This document shows positions 39,256 through 49,600 of a stretch of 64,000 bases of DNA, piece by piece. Position 1 is the stretch's first letter. Each line of letters begins with the position of its first letter. The position numbers and the translations under genes were made by a program. Location of the stretch: contig JACEFZ010017413.1 in the NCBI GenBank assembly GCA_014155875.1, forward strand, positions 81,001 through 145,000, in the 5' to 3' direction. The notes beneath the pieces were generated by a model that saw only the letters and a program-made list of their open reading frames with translations, was not told the origin of the DNA and ran no database searches. The stretch comes from Cepaea nemoralis (lineage: Eukaryota; Mollusca; Gastropoda; Stylommatophora; Helicidae).

Positions 39256-39279
39256 ATCTACCCCGAATCACAGTGTGGC

Positions 39280-39325
39280 ACTATTTGGAGCTTTACTCAA
39301 GTGAGACTAAACTAGCGGATGATGT
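39280..39325 (+). repeat. Short out-of-order piece of the array unit
   Basis: 46 bp (ACTATTTGGAGCTTTACTCA onward) match an internal stretch of the unit (e.g. 34896-34941), joined at a 2-bp GC overlap. This marks a rearranged right edge of the array. Confidence 0.8.
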
Positions 39326-39608
39326 CTCAAACGACAACTAGCCAAAAAACATTCCCTTATGTATGGCACGTTACACCCTCCTTAGGTATTTATAATGCCC
39401 ATGTTAAACACTGCCTCAGTGAGTCATTTGTTATTGATTATTTTTCATGCGTTTTAATGTTCTTTTGTTGTCAAAAGTTGCTTCATAAGTGATGTTGAAT
39501 GAAAGAATGTATGAGAGGAAATAGAGAAGAAGGGCAGAATGTCAGACGGGCCTGCGTGCCCAATTCTTAACCCTTTGAAAATAAAGACTTATTATTATTA
39601 TTATTATA
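39326..39608 (+). mobile_element. 3' end of another retroelement with a TTA tail
   Basis: Contains AGACGGGCCTGCGTGCCCAA, TTCTTAACCC and AAAATAAAG followed by a TTA run (39585-39608). The same 3' end, with a TTCG tail, is at 46064-46172. It sits between the array and the LINE C-terminus. Confidence 0.65.
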
Positions 39609-40466
39609 ATGCTTTTTCTGAGTTTTGTTTAACAATTAGCAAAAAGAAGACACAGATTATGTCACAAGGTGCACATGGGGTACCGTCAATCTTTGTTGAC
39701 GACACCGAACTAGAGATGGTAGACCATTTTACATATCTAGGATCAGTGGTAAATAGCAAATTATCCCTAGATCAGGAAATCAACATCCGGATTGGTAAGG
39801 CAGCAACAACAATGAACAGGTTAAGAAAAAGAGTCTGGGAGAATGGGAAGCTTATTGCCAAAACAAAAGTCCTTGTCTATCAAGCCTGTGTCCTTAGTAC
39901 TCTTCTCTATGGCAGTGAAACCTGGACAACTTACTCACACCAAGAGAAACGTTTAAACAGCTTTCATATGCGGTGTCTGCGAAGAATTCTTGGTGTTAAG
40001 TGGCAAGACAAAATCACAAACACTGAAGTATTGGAAACATCAGGTTATGTGATGGTTTATTCCATACTCAGTCTTCGTAGACTTAGATGGACAGGACATC
40101 TTAGGAGGATGGATGATGGTAGAATACCAAAGGACATCTTTTTTGGTGAATTACAGATGGTAACGATATCAGGGTCGACCTCTACTACGATACAAAGATG
40201 TGTGTCAGCGGGACATGATTGATACAGGCATTGATAATGCACATTGGGAGCAAGTGGCAGCTGAACGTGTTGCATTGAGGGCAAACATCAGAAATGGAAT
40301 AAAGACAAAGGAGAAAGTTATTACAGATAAGTCACACACCGAGCGTGTGAGACGTAAGATGGTGCATGATGGTGGAAATGACCACGTGTTCACATGCACC
40401 CTCTGTGAACGGACATTTACAGCGCAAATTGGCCTTATCAGTCACATTCGCTACCGTCATAGGTAA
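39609..40466 (+). pseudogene. C-terminal part of the array-type LINE
   Basis: TISKKKTQIMSQG, FTYLGSVVNSKLS, LLYGSETWTTYSHQEKRLN, MRCLRRILGVKWQDKITN and RLRWTGHLRRMDDGR follow in RTE order. A 1-bp deletion near 40163 shifts the frame; the correct frame continues to 40466 with HWEQVAAER and a C-terminal CTLCERTFTAQIGLISHIRYRH (C2H2, CX2CX12HX4H). It continues logically from the RT core in the array, so array and tail probably derive from one element. Confidence 0.8.
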
Positions 40467-41382
40467 AAGTTATTATGCCTTTTTAAAGCACAAACTATCG
40501 TCTGTCAAGACGGCAAGGTACCAATGATGATATATGTTCCAAACGAAACAAACCATCGTGATTCCTTGAACTGTTATCAGTAAATGTCCATCTCATCAAC
40601 GTCAAAAGATGTTTCATATACTTTCAGTAGTGCTTGGCCAATACGACAACGGCAAAGCGAATCGGACTGTATATAGTCGTTCAGCCAATTATCAACAGTT
40701 GATTCTGATACTCTTACTTGTACTTGGCCAGTCAAACAACTATATACCTGAAATATATAGATAACTCCAGGATAGTCATCTGCATCAGCCCAGTTTATAC
40801 ATGGCTTAAGACTCCACCAATCTGGTTAATCTCAGCTATATGTGTATCATTATGTGAATATGTTAGAACATTCAAGGATACCTGTCTCCTGGACATAGCT
40901 GATAGACTTTACAGAGGATTGGTCCCCTTCTAGTAGATGGCTGAGACTAGAACATGTCCTTCTTGTCTGTCATCCTGTCACCTGGTGCAGTGCCCTCGCC
41001 TAGAGTCAGATCTAATTATCAGGAACCCATTCACACAACTACGAGAGTTATGTTTTACAAAGAACCATTATCCTATTGTATGCTGTCAGAAGTGAATATT
41101 CTTCCCAGGTGGATGTAAGTTCATGTGTATTTAGTTGCCACACAAGGCCATAGTAGCGTATTAAAAGCCCTGGTTATCTTCCCAGATGATAATTACATCA
41201 ATGAAGAGAAACACCCTTTACAGAAAAAGCAGACACCCCAAATCCTTCCCACATTACATTCCTTAATGTTTAGAAATGTGGGTCACCCTATCCTAATTGT
41301 GAATCCCAATCATATGCGAGTACACTGGTTCAGTTTAGAACTCAGATAAAGATAGTACGGTTTACACCTTTTCTAATCATCC
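40467..41382. other. Non-coding stretch
   Basis: The first ~60 bp are LINE 3' UTR (also found at 2688-2750). The rest shows no recognisable gene; frames of 71-74 codons lack motifs. Confidence 0.4.
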
Positions 41383-41390
41383 CTTTAGTT

Positions 41391-43882
41391 CAGTAGTTCC
41401 CAAGCTTTTCACGCAGAGGGCCATATCTACTATTTTCGATAGTTGCGCGGGCCACAACGTAATAAAATAATAAAAGTTGTGCAATATCATTCTTACCTTT
41501 CTTAACTTTCGTCAACAAAATTCTAAAACTTTAAAGGCTGTCAGTTTCAGTACTATACTGCGGTCATTTTTTTGGTTTAAAATCAAAAGTTCATTTTAAA
41601 TGTTAAATCAGTTTTGAAAATCGCTTTTTAATGTAATTAATTTACAATTGTAACTGTTCTTCATAACCAGTTACTTAAGTTCAGATGCCAGTTTACCAAT
41701 GTCTGGGCATACATCTGTCGTACCCAAAGTCATAAGCGCAAGCTAGGTTAATGTCGGTGAGTCTGGAACGTTGCTTGTTTTTTTTTTATAACGTTCATTG
41801 CGGAAAATGACTGTTCGCATATGTAAGTCGAACCAAAACGACAAATGTATACCTGGGCGAATGAACGCAAGTGTTAAACTGTTCGACAGGCAATAGTCGC
41901 CAGAATGAAATTATATGATCAGCTGAAGGTGGAGTAGGCATCTCCAGAAATTTTCATCTCAGTGCACAATTGCATTTCAAATCAATTACTTCGCGCTGAA
42001 GGATTTGCTGTAATTGACCGAGCTTGGAATCAGGAAATACGAAGGGATTTATGAAGACGGCAACATTATCCTCCTCTACTGTGAACTATTGAAATCTCGA
42101 CTGAAAGATATCCAGAAGACTTTCAACTCTTACTTTGCACTGTAACAAGTCACATTTCTTTTCCACCACAAGAGTCTTCAGAGTTGGAAACGCCTCTAAA
42201 GTCCATTAATACAGCTGTCCGATAAGCAGTCGTAGTCTTATTTTAAATGAAGAAATGTTATTGCAAAATGTGTGAATAGTTACCTTTTTCCCTGGATCCT
42301 CGCATTTAAAGAGTTTACATGAGACATGATGTCCTCCAAAGATTCTAGGTCATTAAGCCAGACATCGTTCAGCAGATATTCCCGTTCTGTAAGCAATTCA
42401 TTTATTTCAGACAGAAACAGATAGACACTATTTTTAGTACCCAGAAACTTGACAGAACTTTCCCTTTAGATAGCCATCTGACATTACAGTGTAACAGTAG
42501 CTCACCGTATTCCTCGTTCAGGTCTGATAGAAACTGTCTGAACTCACGTCTGTTCAGCGCCTTACTTCGAATTTTGTTCACATATCTCAGAACAACATCC
42601 ATGACATGATTCAGATTTAATGTCTTTCTACACAGAGCTTCTTGGAGAATTATACAACTGATATTTTCATAGAGTGTGGCCAAGAAACTGTATCAATAAT
42701 GCTAGACATCCAGACATTTTACCGTCAAATCCGAGGCACCGTCGGTGCATACACTATACAATTTGGTCCAATCTATGTTCTTTTTCTTTACATACAACTT
42801 CAGAGTTTCAAACAGATCAGTCCCTTTAGTAGTTCCGTGCATCGATTAAAGTCATTTAAGTTCTTCAATGACTTCAACATTATCGATTATTTCTCGAACA
42901 AAACAGTGACCTTAGCTGTGTCAGAAATGTCAGTGGATTCATCCATTGTCAATGAAAAATATTTACAATATTTGATATGTGCTACTACATGACGATGAAC
43001 ATAGTTGGCTAATTCTTCAACTCGCCTGGCCATAGTATTATTAGACAAAGAAATCTGATCAAATTTTGTTCACACTTTTTATCGCCAAGCATTCTAGCAG
43101 CAATTTTAAGGGAATAGCTTGATGCTTTCTTCCGCATGGGTGAACGGCTTCTTTTTGCAAGTCATCAGGAGAGCGACTTAGTACAACGCAACAACAGTAG
43201 GCTTGCTCTGTTCGTTAGCCTTGGTGAAAAATGAATACTGCCTGGTCAGAGAACTTTCTTTTTTAGCTGTGAAATCTTTTATTAACTCCGAATTGATCGG
43301 ATACTGAGCATTTATGTCTGAATGTGTGGTCGTGAAGTGTCGTTCCAGATTCAATTTTTTTTTCTTCAGAAAAACAAAATGCGCAGATTAAGCAAACTGG
43401 TTTACCACTACGGCTAGGCATAAACATACATTTCTCCGTCTAATCTTCGTTGAATTCACGACAAGCAACGTCTTCACATTTTCGCTTTTTATCATTGTTT
43501 GATTTTATGTTTTTTCGCACTCATGTTTATAGGCTTGAACGGTACATTTTTATTTCAAAAAATCTAATTTCAACACATTACTACGGACTCTGCTAAACAG
43601 TTGTAACAGACGACAACATGGAGTCCTGCACACTCTGATTGGTCGACAAGGCTTGAATATGGGAACTTCATAACGTTTCGTTGTGAACTGAATTGGCGCG
43701 TTAGATATTATCTGAGCATAACAACCACGAGCAGAGTAAATTATCGCACACTAACGGGGCGTTCTGAGTGCATTTTTGAAATTAGTAAAATATATTATAT
43801 TAAATAACGAGGCCTCGCTTGCCACTTTCTGACAGATGGCGCGCCACAAGTGGCCCGCAGGGCCATGATTTGGGAACCTCTG
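41391..43882 (-). mobile_element. hAT transposon, inactive
   Basis: Terminal inverted repeats CAGTAGTTCCCAAGC (left) and, on the minus strand, CAGAGGTTCCCAAAT (right). They are flanked by an 8-bp target duplication with one mismatch: CTTTAGTT at 41383-41390 and CTCTAGTT at 43883-43890. An 8-bp duplication and this terminal sequence are hAT hallmarks. The length is 2,492 bp. Confidence 0.88.
41900..43480 (-). pseudogene. hAT transposase of the GTF2IRD2/ZBED5-like type, degenerate
   Basis: The longest intact piece (42683-42402) contains CIILQEALCRKTLNLNHVMD, FLSDLNEEYGELLLH and NVRWLSKGKVL, signatures of the transposase family domesticated in vertebrates as ZBED5, SCAND3 and GTF2IRD2. Stops and shifts occur elsewhere. 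C-terminal remains such as WLNDLESLEDIMSHVNSLNARIQGK lie at about 42360-42290. Confidence 0.75.
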
Positions 43883-43890
43883 CTCTAGTT

Positions 43891-44209
43891 CCTACACCCT
43901 TATATAGTTTGGATGTAGTAAGGATAGGATGAAATGTTCCTGGAAGGGGTCTTGAATTCGTAGCATTACGTCACGGCTCTAGATGATGAATGCTTAGGTT
44001 TGTCAAACTTTTTCAAGTTTTTATTCAAATTAAATCACTCTTCCTTTGAAAACTCATAACATATTTTCCCCGCATGTAGAAACTACCTTCGGTTTGTGCT
44101 TTAGCCTTGGCCCGCCTGACTGACTTGAACTGATTCCATGCTCGGATCGGGTTGTAATAATGTAGTTAGGTGGAGCTGTGCAATCCGTCTGCAAAATAAC
44201 ATCACTAAA
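43891..44209. other. Non-coding stretch
   Basis: No recognisable signal. Confidence 0.4.
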
Positions 44210-44968
44210 ACAAAATCCATGTTATTAACAATCAGACAATGACTTCAGACTCTAAACTCACACAGATCACTTCAACTTTACATCAATATCATGCCTGTAA
44301 AAATGTAACTGAATAAAAAGTAATAGGCTTCATCGTTGATAAATTCATAACCTTTAATTTCCATGTTCAATCGCTCGTTAAACAAGCAGCGAAAAAAATT
44401 CTACCAACTGGCAAAATTCAAGAATTTTCTTGATGAAAACACAAGGAAGATATTGTATACTTCTTACATACAGACACATTTTAACCACTTCTCTACAATC
44501 TGGGACGGTTGTTCCAATTCAGTCACCAAGCTACTTTACTCACTCCAGAAACGGGCTATGAGTTTAATTTATAGTAAACACGTAAGTGATAATCCTAGCC
44601 TACATAAATGCCTTCAGTTACTACCACACCGCAAACGCCTACTTTTCAACAAGGGTAAACTAATTCACAAAATCCTACATCGAAATGGCCAAAATTACCT
44701 TTGGTCACTATTTAAATACAAAGAAAGACACAGTAAGCTACTGAATATACTACACATTCCGAATCCTAGGATAGACTTATACAAAACAAGCCTAGCATAT
44801 TCCGCAGCTCAGCTGTGGAACAATCTTCCACAAGAAATCAAAGACTTCACCAGTCCCTACACATATAATCGCAAATTATTCGAACACTATCTCAGTACAG
44901 ATTCTTTCCCTCTTAATAATAATAACAATAATAATAACAATAATAACGATAATAAGACCCTAGTATAA
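44210..44968 (+). pseudogene. 3' portion of a CR1/L2- or Jockey-like LINE
   Basis: An open frame of 201 codons (44363-44968) has FKNFLDENTRKILYTSYIQTHF, WDGCSNSVTKLLYSLQKRA and LAYSAAQLWNNLPQEIKDF, the conserved C-terminal blocks downstream of RT in CR1/L2-type LINEs. Upstream, in another frame, lies GFIVDKFITFNFHVQS. It is 5'-truncated and ends in AATAAC repeats (44916-44955). Confidence 0.75.
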
Positions 44969-45084
44969 CAGTCAGTGCCCTTTTGGTGGACAGTATGTTC
45001 CCCGTAGTTAATAACAACTGCCACATCATTAATTAATTTTAGTGAGTCATGTAGTAGTGATTTGTGCATTTCTTCCATGCCTTT

Positions 45085-45086
<2 letters not shown>

Positions 45087-45162
<76 letters not shown>

Positions 45163-45660
45163 TTCCACTTCTGCCGTCAAGCGTCGTGGGGAGGAATAAT
45201 TTGCGTTCCAGCGCCCAGTGGGCGGCACTTGATAGTGTCATTCCGTGTGATTGTACAATGTCTTTTATGTCGTCAGCCCATTGTCTTCTTGGGCGTCCTC
45301 TTGGTCTAGTCGTAGATTATCTTAGATGTAAGGCCAGTGGTGGTAGTTGTTGGTGTTGCAGTCTAACGACATGGCCAAACCACTTGATCTTCTGCCTTTC
45401 AATAAATGTGGCACAAGGTGTTGATCCCACAGTCTGTCTGATAACAGCATTTCTTACTCGAATCTCGGATTGTTAGGTTGGCAGCTCTCCTCAGGCATCT
45501 CATCTCGCAGGTATTGATTTTACGAAGGTGTAATTTGGATAAAGTCCAGGTTTGAGATTGGTAGCATAGGGTTGGTGTGAATATGCTGTTTATTATCTGT
45601 CGTTTTTCAGACATGGGTATGTTTGGATGTTAAGTAAGGATGATAGTTGATATGTAAGTG
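45087..45660 (-). pseudogene. LINE A-family 3' end with a long trinucleotide tail
   Basis: The minus strand resembles 28800-29270: QIINSIFTPTLCYQSQTWTLSK, INTCEMRCLRRAANLTIRD, then the terminal untranslated part. The tail is about 25 ATC (GAT) units at 45087-45161. Polyhistidine and polyaspartate frames over the tail are artefacts. Confidence 0.8.
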
Positions 45661-45710
45661 CACTAGCTTTTTTATATCTGCCTTTAAAATGCATATTATT
45701 TATATTGTTG

Positions 45711-45984
45711 TTTAAATATTGAGCACAACCCACTACTGGCAACGCTGATCGCATTCTGGTATGAACCTAAGGCCTATCCACGCCAATATGCCGCGTGGTT
45801 ACACACCCGCTTCACACGCGTGATCCGGGACTGTTTCTGGATCCGGTCAGGGATGTGCACTACTGACGAGCTCAAATGAGGGTGAAACTCGAGTATAGTG
45901 CTTCCATATTGGCGTGGATAGGCCTTAGGTTCATACCAGAATGCGATCAGCGTTGCCAGTAGTGGGTTGTGCTCAATATTTAAA
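45711..45984. repeat. Perfect 80-bp inverted repeat with 114-bp spacer
   Basis: 45711-45790 is the exact reverse complement of 45905-45984, with no mismatch over 80 bp. The outer ends are TTTAAATATTGAGC / GCTCAATATTTAAA. The spacer holds a further imperfect palindromic motif around TGATCCGG/GGATCCGG. It could be a foldback MITE; if the outer TTTAAA is a target duplication, it cannot be separated from the arms. Confidence 0.9.
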
Positions 45985-46063
45985 TTTCAAATCCCGAAAC
46001 AACCACATAATCTATATTGTTGTTGTTCTCAGTTAGCCTCGAATGATGTGTGGATAAAATAAT

Positions 46064-46172
46064 GTATGAAAGAGAGTGCTAGAAGAGCAGAATGTGAGAC
46101 GGGCCTGCGTGCCCAATTCTTAACCCTTTTGAAAATAAAATACGTTCGTTCTTTCGTTCGTTCGTTCTGTCT
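46064..46172 (+). mobile_element. 3' end of a retroelement with a TTCG tail
   Basis: Shares GACGGGCCTGCGTGCCCAAT and TTCTTAACCC with 39510-39570, then AAAATAAAATACG and a TTCG run (46144-46168). Confidence 0.6.
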
Positions 46173-46612
46173 AATCTCTACAGACTAACGATTGACATCA
46201 TGGATTTAAAAGTTTAAAAGTCGTCTTGTCAGCTTCTGGAACAATTCGAATAGGTGGGGATTCAAGCCTTAATACAGATTTTTGAACCCTACTTTGTAAG
46301 TCACGAGATTGGAAAAATTCTTTCGTTTTATTTGAGCAGTAGGAAAAATCCCCTGCCCCGTTGGCCCATGAATTCATGGTTTCCCGGTCTACACCGCGTG
46401 GAGGTGGGGTTGACTTGTGTAGTCTTCGTGTCATCGGCAGACTACTAATTTTCACGTTTAACCCCTCCTGAGAGAGGCTAGCCGATCCTAATCCCCCCCT
46501 CCCCAACTGGTTGCAGGGCCAGGCGTAGGCCACACCTTTTAGACATTCACCATGTGTTGTAAAGCAGCGTGTGTGGTTCTCAATCAAAAGTCTGTGTTTA
46601 CGTTTTTTCAAC
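46173..46612 (+). other. Probable 5' UTR of the intact LINE
   Basis: A GC-richer leader immediately upstream of the LINE ORF, with no ORF1-like frame. A 177-codon minus-strand frame here has no recognisable motif and is probably chance. The 5' boundary is not defined. Confidence 0.4.
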
Positions 46613-49600
46613 ATGGCGGAACAACGTGTGTTTTCCGAAGGATCAGCAGTCAACATACCGAAGCGGCGGGGTAACCGCGCAGGGAAAAAGAAGCCAGGTA
46701 AGCGCGGTGGCTTGAGACGTTTTAGACTCAAGTGTCACCGTCTAGGACTCAGGAACATCCGTATTCTATATTGGAACTGTGCCAGTGTAAAACAACGGGG
46801 CTCTATTTTAGAAACCCTAGTTTACAGGAACGACATTGTAGCACTCCAGGAGACGAGACTGGGCGATCAGCTACTCCGAATTGCCGGCTTCAAATGTTTC
46901 TATAACAGACGACATCTGGGAACGGCGATTCTCGTTCGCGACAGCATGGTGGCGTCAGAGCTAGACATGTCCAGTTGGAACAGTGACGATATACAAATAC
47001 AGGCGTTGAGAGTTCATTCCAGTATACCATTCGTATTGGTTAATGTTTATGCCCGCAATGCGAGTGTGGACGCCCAGAAGTGGCAGTGCTTAAGTGGCAT
47101 ATTAGGCCACGAGAGAAATGTTATTTTCTGTGGTGACTTCAACGCTAAAGGCAGATCATGGGGAAACACTTCCTCCAATACACAAGGGGAGGAGCTCGAG
47201 ACTGCACTGGAAACCATCGACCTGGTTTGTATCAACAGTGGCTGTGTCACCAGGACAGCAAGCCGTCCTGGCGATGAGGACAGTGCTATTGATCTGGCGC
47301 TAGTTTCACCTTCACTCACTACAGTGTGTAGATGGGGTGTCCTAGGACACCATGGCAGCGACCACCACCCATGCAGCATATTGGTGGAGAAAGGCAGAAC
47401 CAGGCAGCACAAGCTAAAGGTAAAGACGTTCCAGTATGACAGTACAGGGCAAGATGTGGTGAGTAAAATAAGACGTGACAAGCGCAGAACGTTTCAGGGC
47501 AGGAAGAAAAGGAAAAAAAGCTGGGAGCAGCCACCGTGGTGGAGTTTCGAGGTGGAGAAGGCTTGGGTGGATAAGCGTAGTGCTGTAAGGAGATGGCAAA
47601 ATGCCAAGAAGAACAGAGCTGGTCATCCTAGTTCCTGCTTGCACTTAGAAAGAGAGATGCACACAAAAGTAAGCTATTTCAAAAAACTGGTCACGGTGGT
47701 TAAAAGCGAAAAATGGGCAGAGGTGTGTCAAAGAGTAAGCACAGACAAGTCACTGAAATTGTTCTGGCGACTACATAAAAGCATGAGTGGTGTAGTCAAG
47801 AATAAGAGCATTTCTGACTTCCAAGGTGCTGACCTCATCTGGCAGAGGACTGACGAGGACAAGGGCAAAGCCCTCTTTGAACGCTACCTTGAGCAGAGCA
47901 ACCAGACAGACATGGGAGGCCGGAATCTGGCCAAGGAGGTCACCTCAGACAGATGCAAGGCCCAGGACACTTCGGATGAAGACACAGTGACAGTGAAAGA
48001 AATCAAGGCTGTGCTTCGACGATCAAAAAACAGTGCTCCAGGTCCTGATGGCATAAGATACGACGACATAAATAGGTGTACCGACAATGAGCTAGAGAAA
48101 CTAGCAGACATGTACAACAACAGTATAGTGAGTGCTAGCATCAAGGAGGAATGGTTACACAGCTATCTGATTCCCTTGCCGAAGCCTGACAAAGACCACA
48201 AGAAAATTCAGGGATATCGAATTATAACCATGCAGAATACAATAGGCAAGCTGCTGGAGAAGGTAATTGCCAGGAAAATATCAAGCCAACTAGAGAGGCA
48301 AGGTGTTTTCCCACCTACCCTGGGTGGGTACCGTCCAAAAAGAGAAACCTGGACCAATGCAGCAGTCTTTGCCCACGATGTCTATGAAGGTTTCCACTCA
48401 GGCACTGAAACCGTTGCTGCAGCGATTGATCTTGAGGACGCATACAACAGAGTACCACTGGATTTTTTAATGTTTCAGCTTCTTGAACTAAACGTAAGTC
48501 CATTCCTCCTTAGTTGGATCGCTGCAGCTCTCTTCCAACGGAAAGTAGTTTTTAGATGTGGCAGTTGGACTTCGGAACCAACAACAATATATCCTGGCCT
48601 ACCACAGGGATCACCATTATCTCCGGTACTGTTCAACGCCTACACAGTGAGAATCACCAGTGAGCAGATCACTGGACCTGGCAGGACATTGTCATATGCC
48701 GATGATGTTTTAGTGTATCGTCAGGGTAAGGATAGAGAGGAGGTTGCTGTGGAACTACAAACCGAACTCAATCGCATAAGTACTTGGTGTGATGAAGCTG
48801 GGGCAATGGTCAACCCAACTAAGGCAACAGTGACCTGGTTCTCGTTGAATAATCATATTGTCAACAATCCAACACCAACTGTAATGCTGTGTTCAGAGAC
48901 GGTGGAAAGAACGCAGGCAATGAATTACCTGGGGATACGGTTTGATCGAAGCCTTGCTTATAATGTGCACATAGACCAGGTGATAACAAAGGCCAAGCGG
49001 GGTTTGGCAGCGATGCGGGTGATGGCGGCAGTAAACTGTGAGCAGCGCCATCTATGTCTTCTGTACGAGGGGCTGGTCATGTCTGTTTTGGAGTATGCAA
49101 TGGCAATCCTGACTGTCAGCCATAAGCAGATAGAAAGGATGGAAAGGATACAGAATGAAGCTATGCGCATTATTCTTGGATGTACAAGAGATACAGCATG
49201 CAGGGCGATGCGCTACCTTCTTGATTTTCCAACCATTGAAGAGAGAATGCAAGTTTGCAGGGCACGTGCCTACCTCAGAATTAACGCAAACACACAGCAT
49301 CCACTGCATAGTGAAATTAGGAAGGTGAAGGGCAGCAGGTTAAAAAGAGGACGGTCGTGGATGGGTCAAGCCGAGGACATTCTTCAACAGGTGTGTTCAC
49401 TTGAGGACTTAGAACCTGGCGAGGAGTGGGTGCAAGTGCCAACAGACTTCTGCACATCCTTTTCAGTTTGCATCCAACTAGATAGAAAATGCAGACAAGA
49501 AAATCCGGCTGCTGTTGAGGCTGAAGTACAAGCGTTGATTTTCGAGAATTCGCTAGACAGTGACGCGGTCATCTACACAGATGGGTCGGTCGTCCGACAT

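Larger units (their letters stand above)
34547..39279 (+). repeat. Tandem array of a 1,317-bp LINE reverse-transcriptase segment, about 3.6 copies
   Basis: Identity begins at 34547 and repeats at 35864, 37181 and 38498, each exactly 1,317 bp apart. Copies look identical by eye. The unit is 439 codons long, so one frame crosses every junction. It runs from the pre-RT linker (RQDWFTAN) through RT to just past FADD, then jumps back to the linker. Each complete passage has one TAA (35302, 36619, 37936, 39253) between the PRT motifs LGD and IYPESQCGF. The array ends at 39279 in mid-motif. Confidence 0.95.

Noticed and set aside
45042..45476. Polyhistidine or polyisoleucine proteins at the ATC run
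   Set aside because: The run is the microsatellite tail of a minus-strand LINE.
46198..46731. 177-codon minus-strand frame upstream of the LINE
   Set aside because: It overlaps the LINE leader and start in antisense and has no recognisable motif; probably chance in a GC-richer region.
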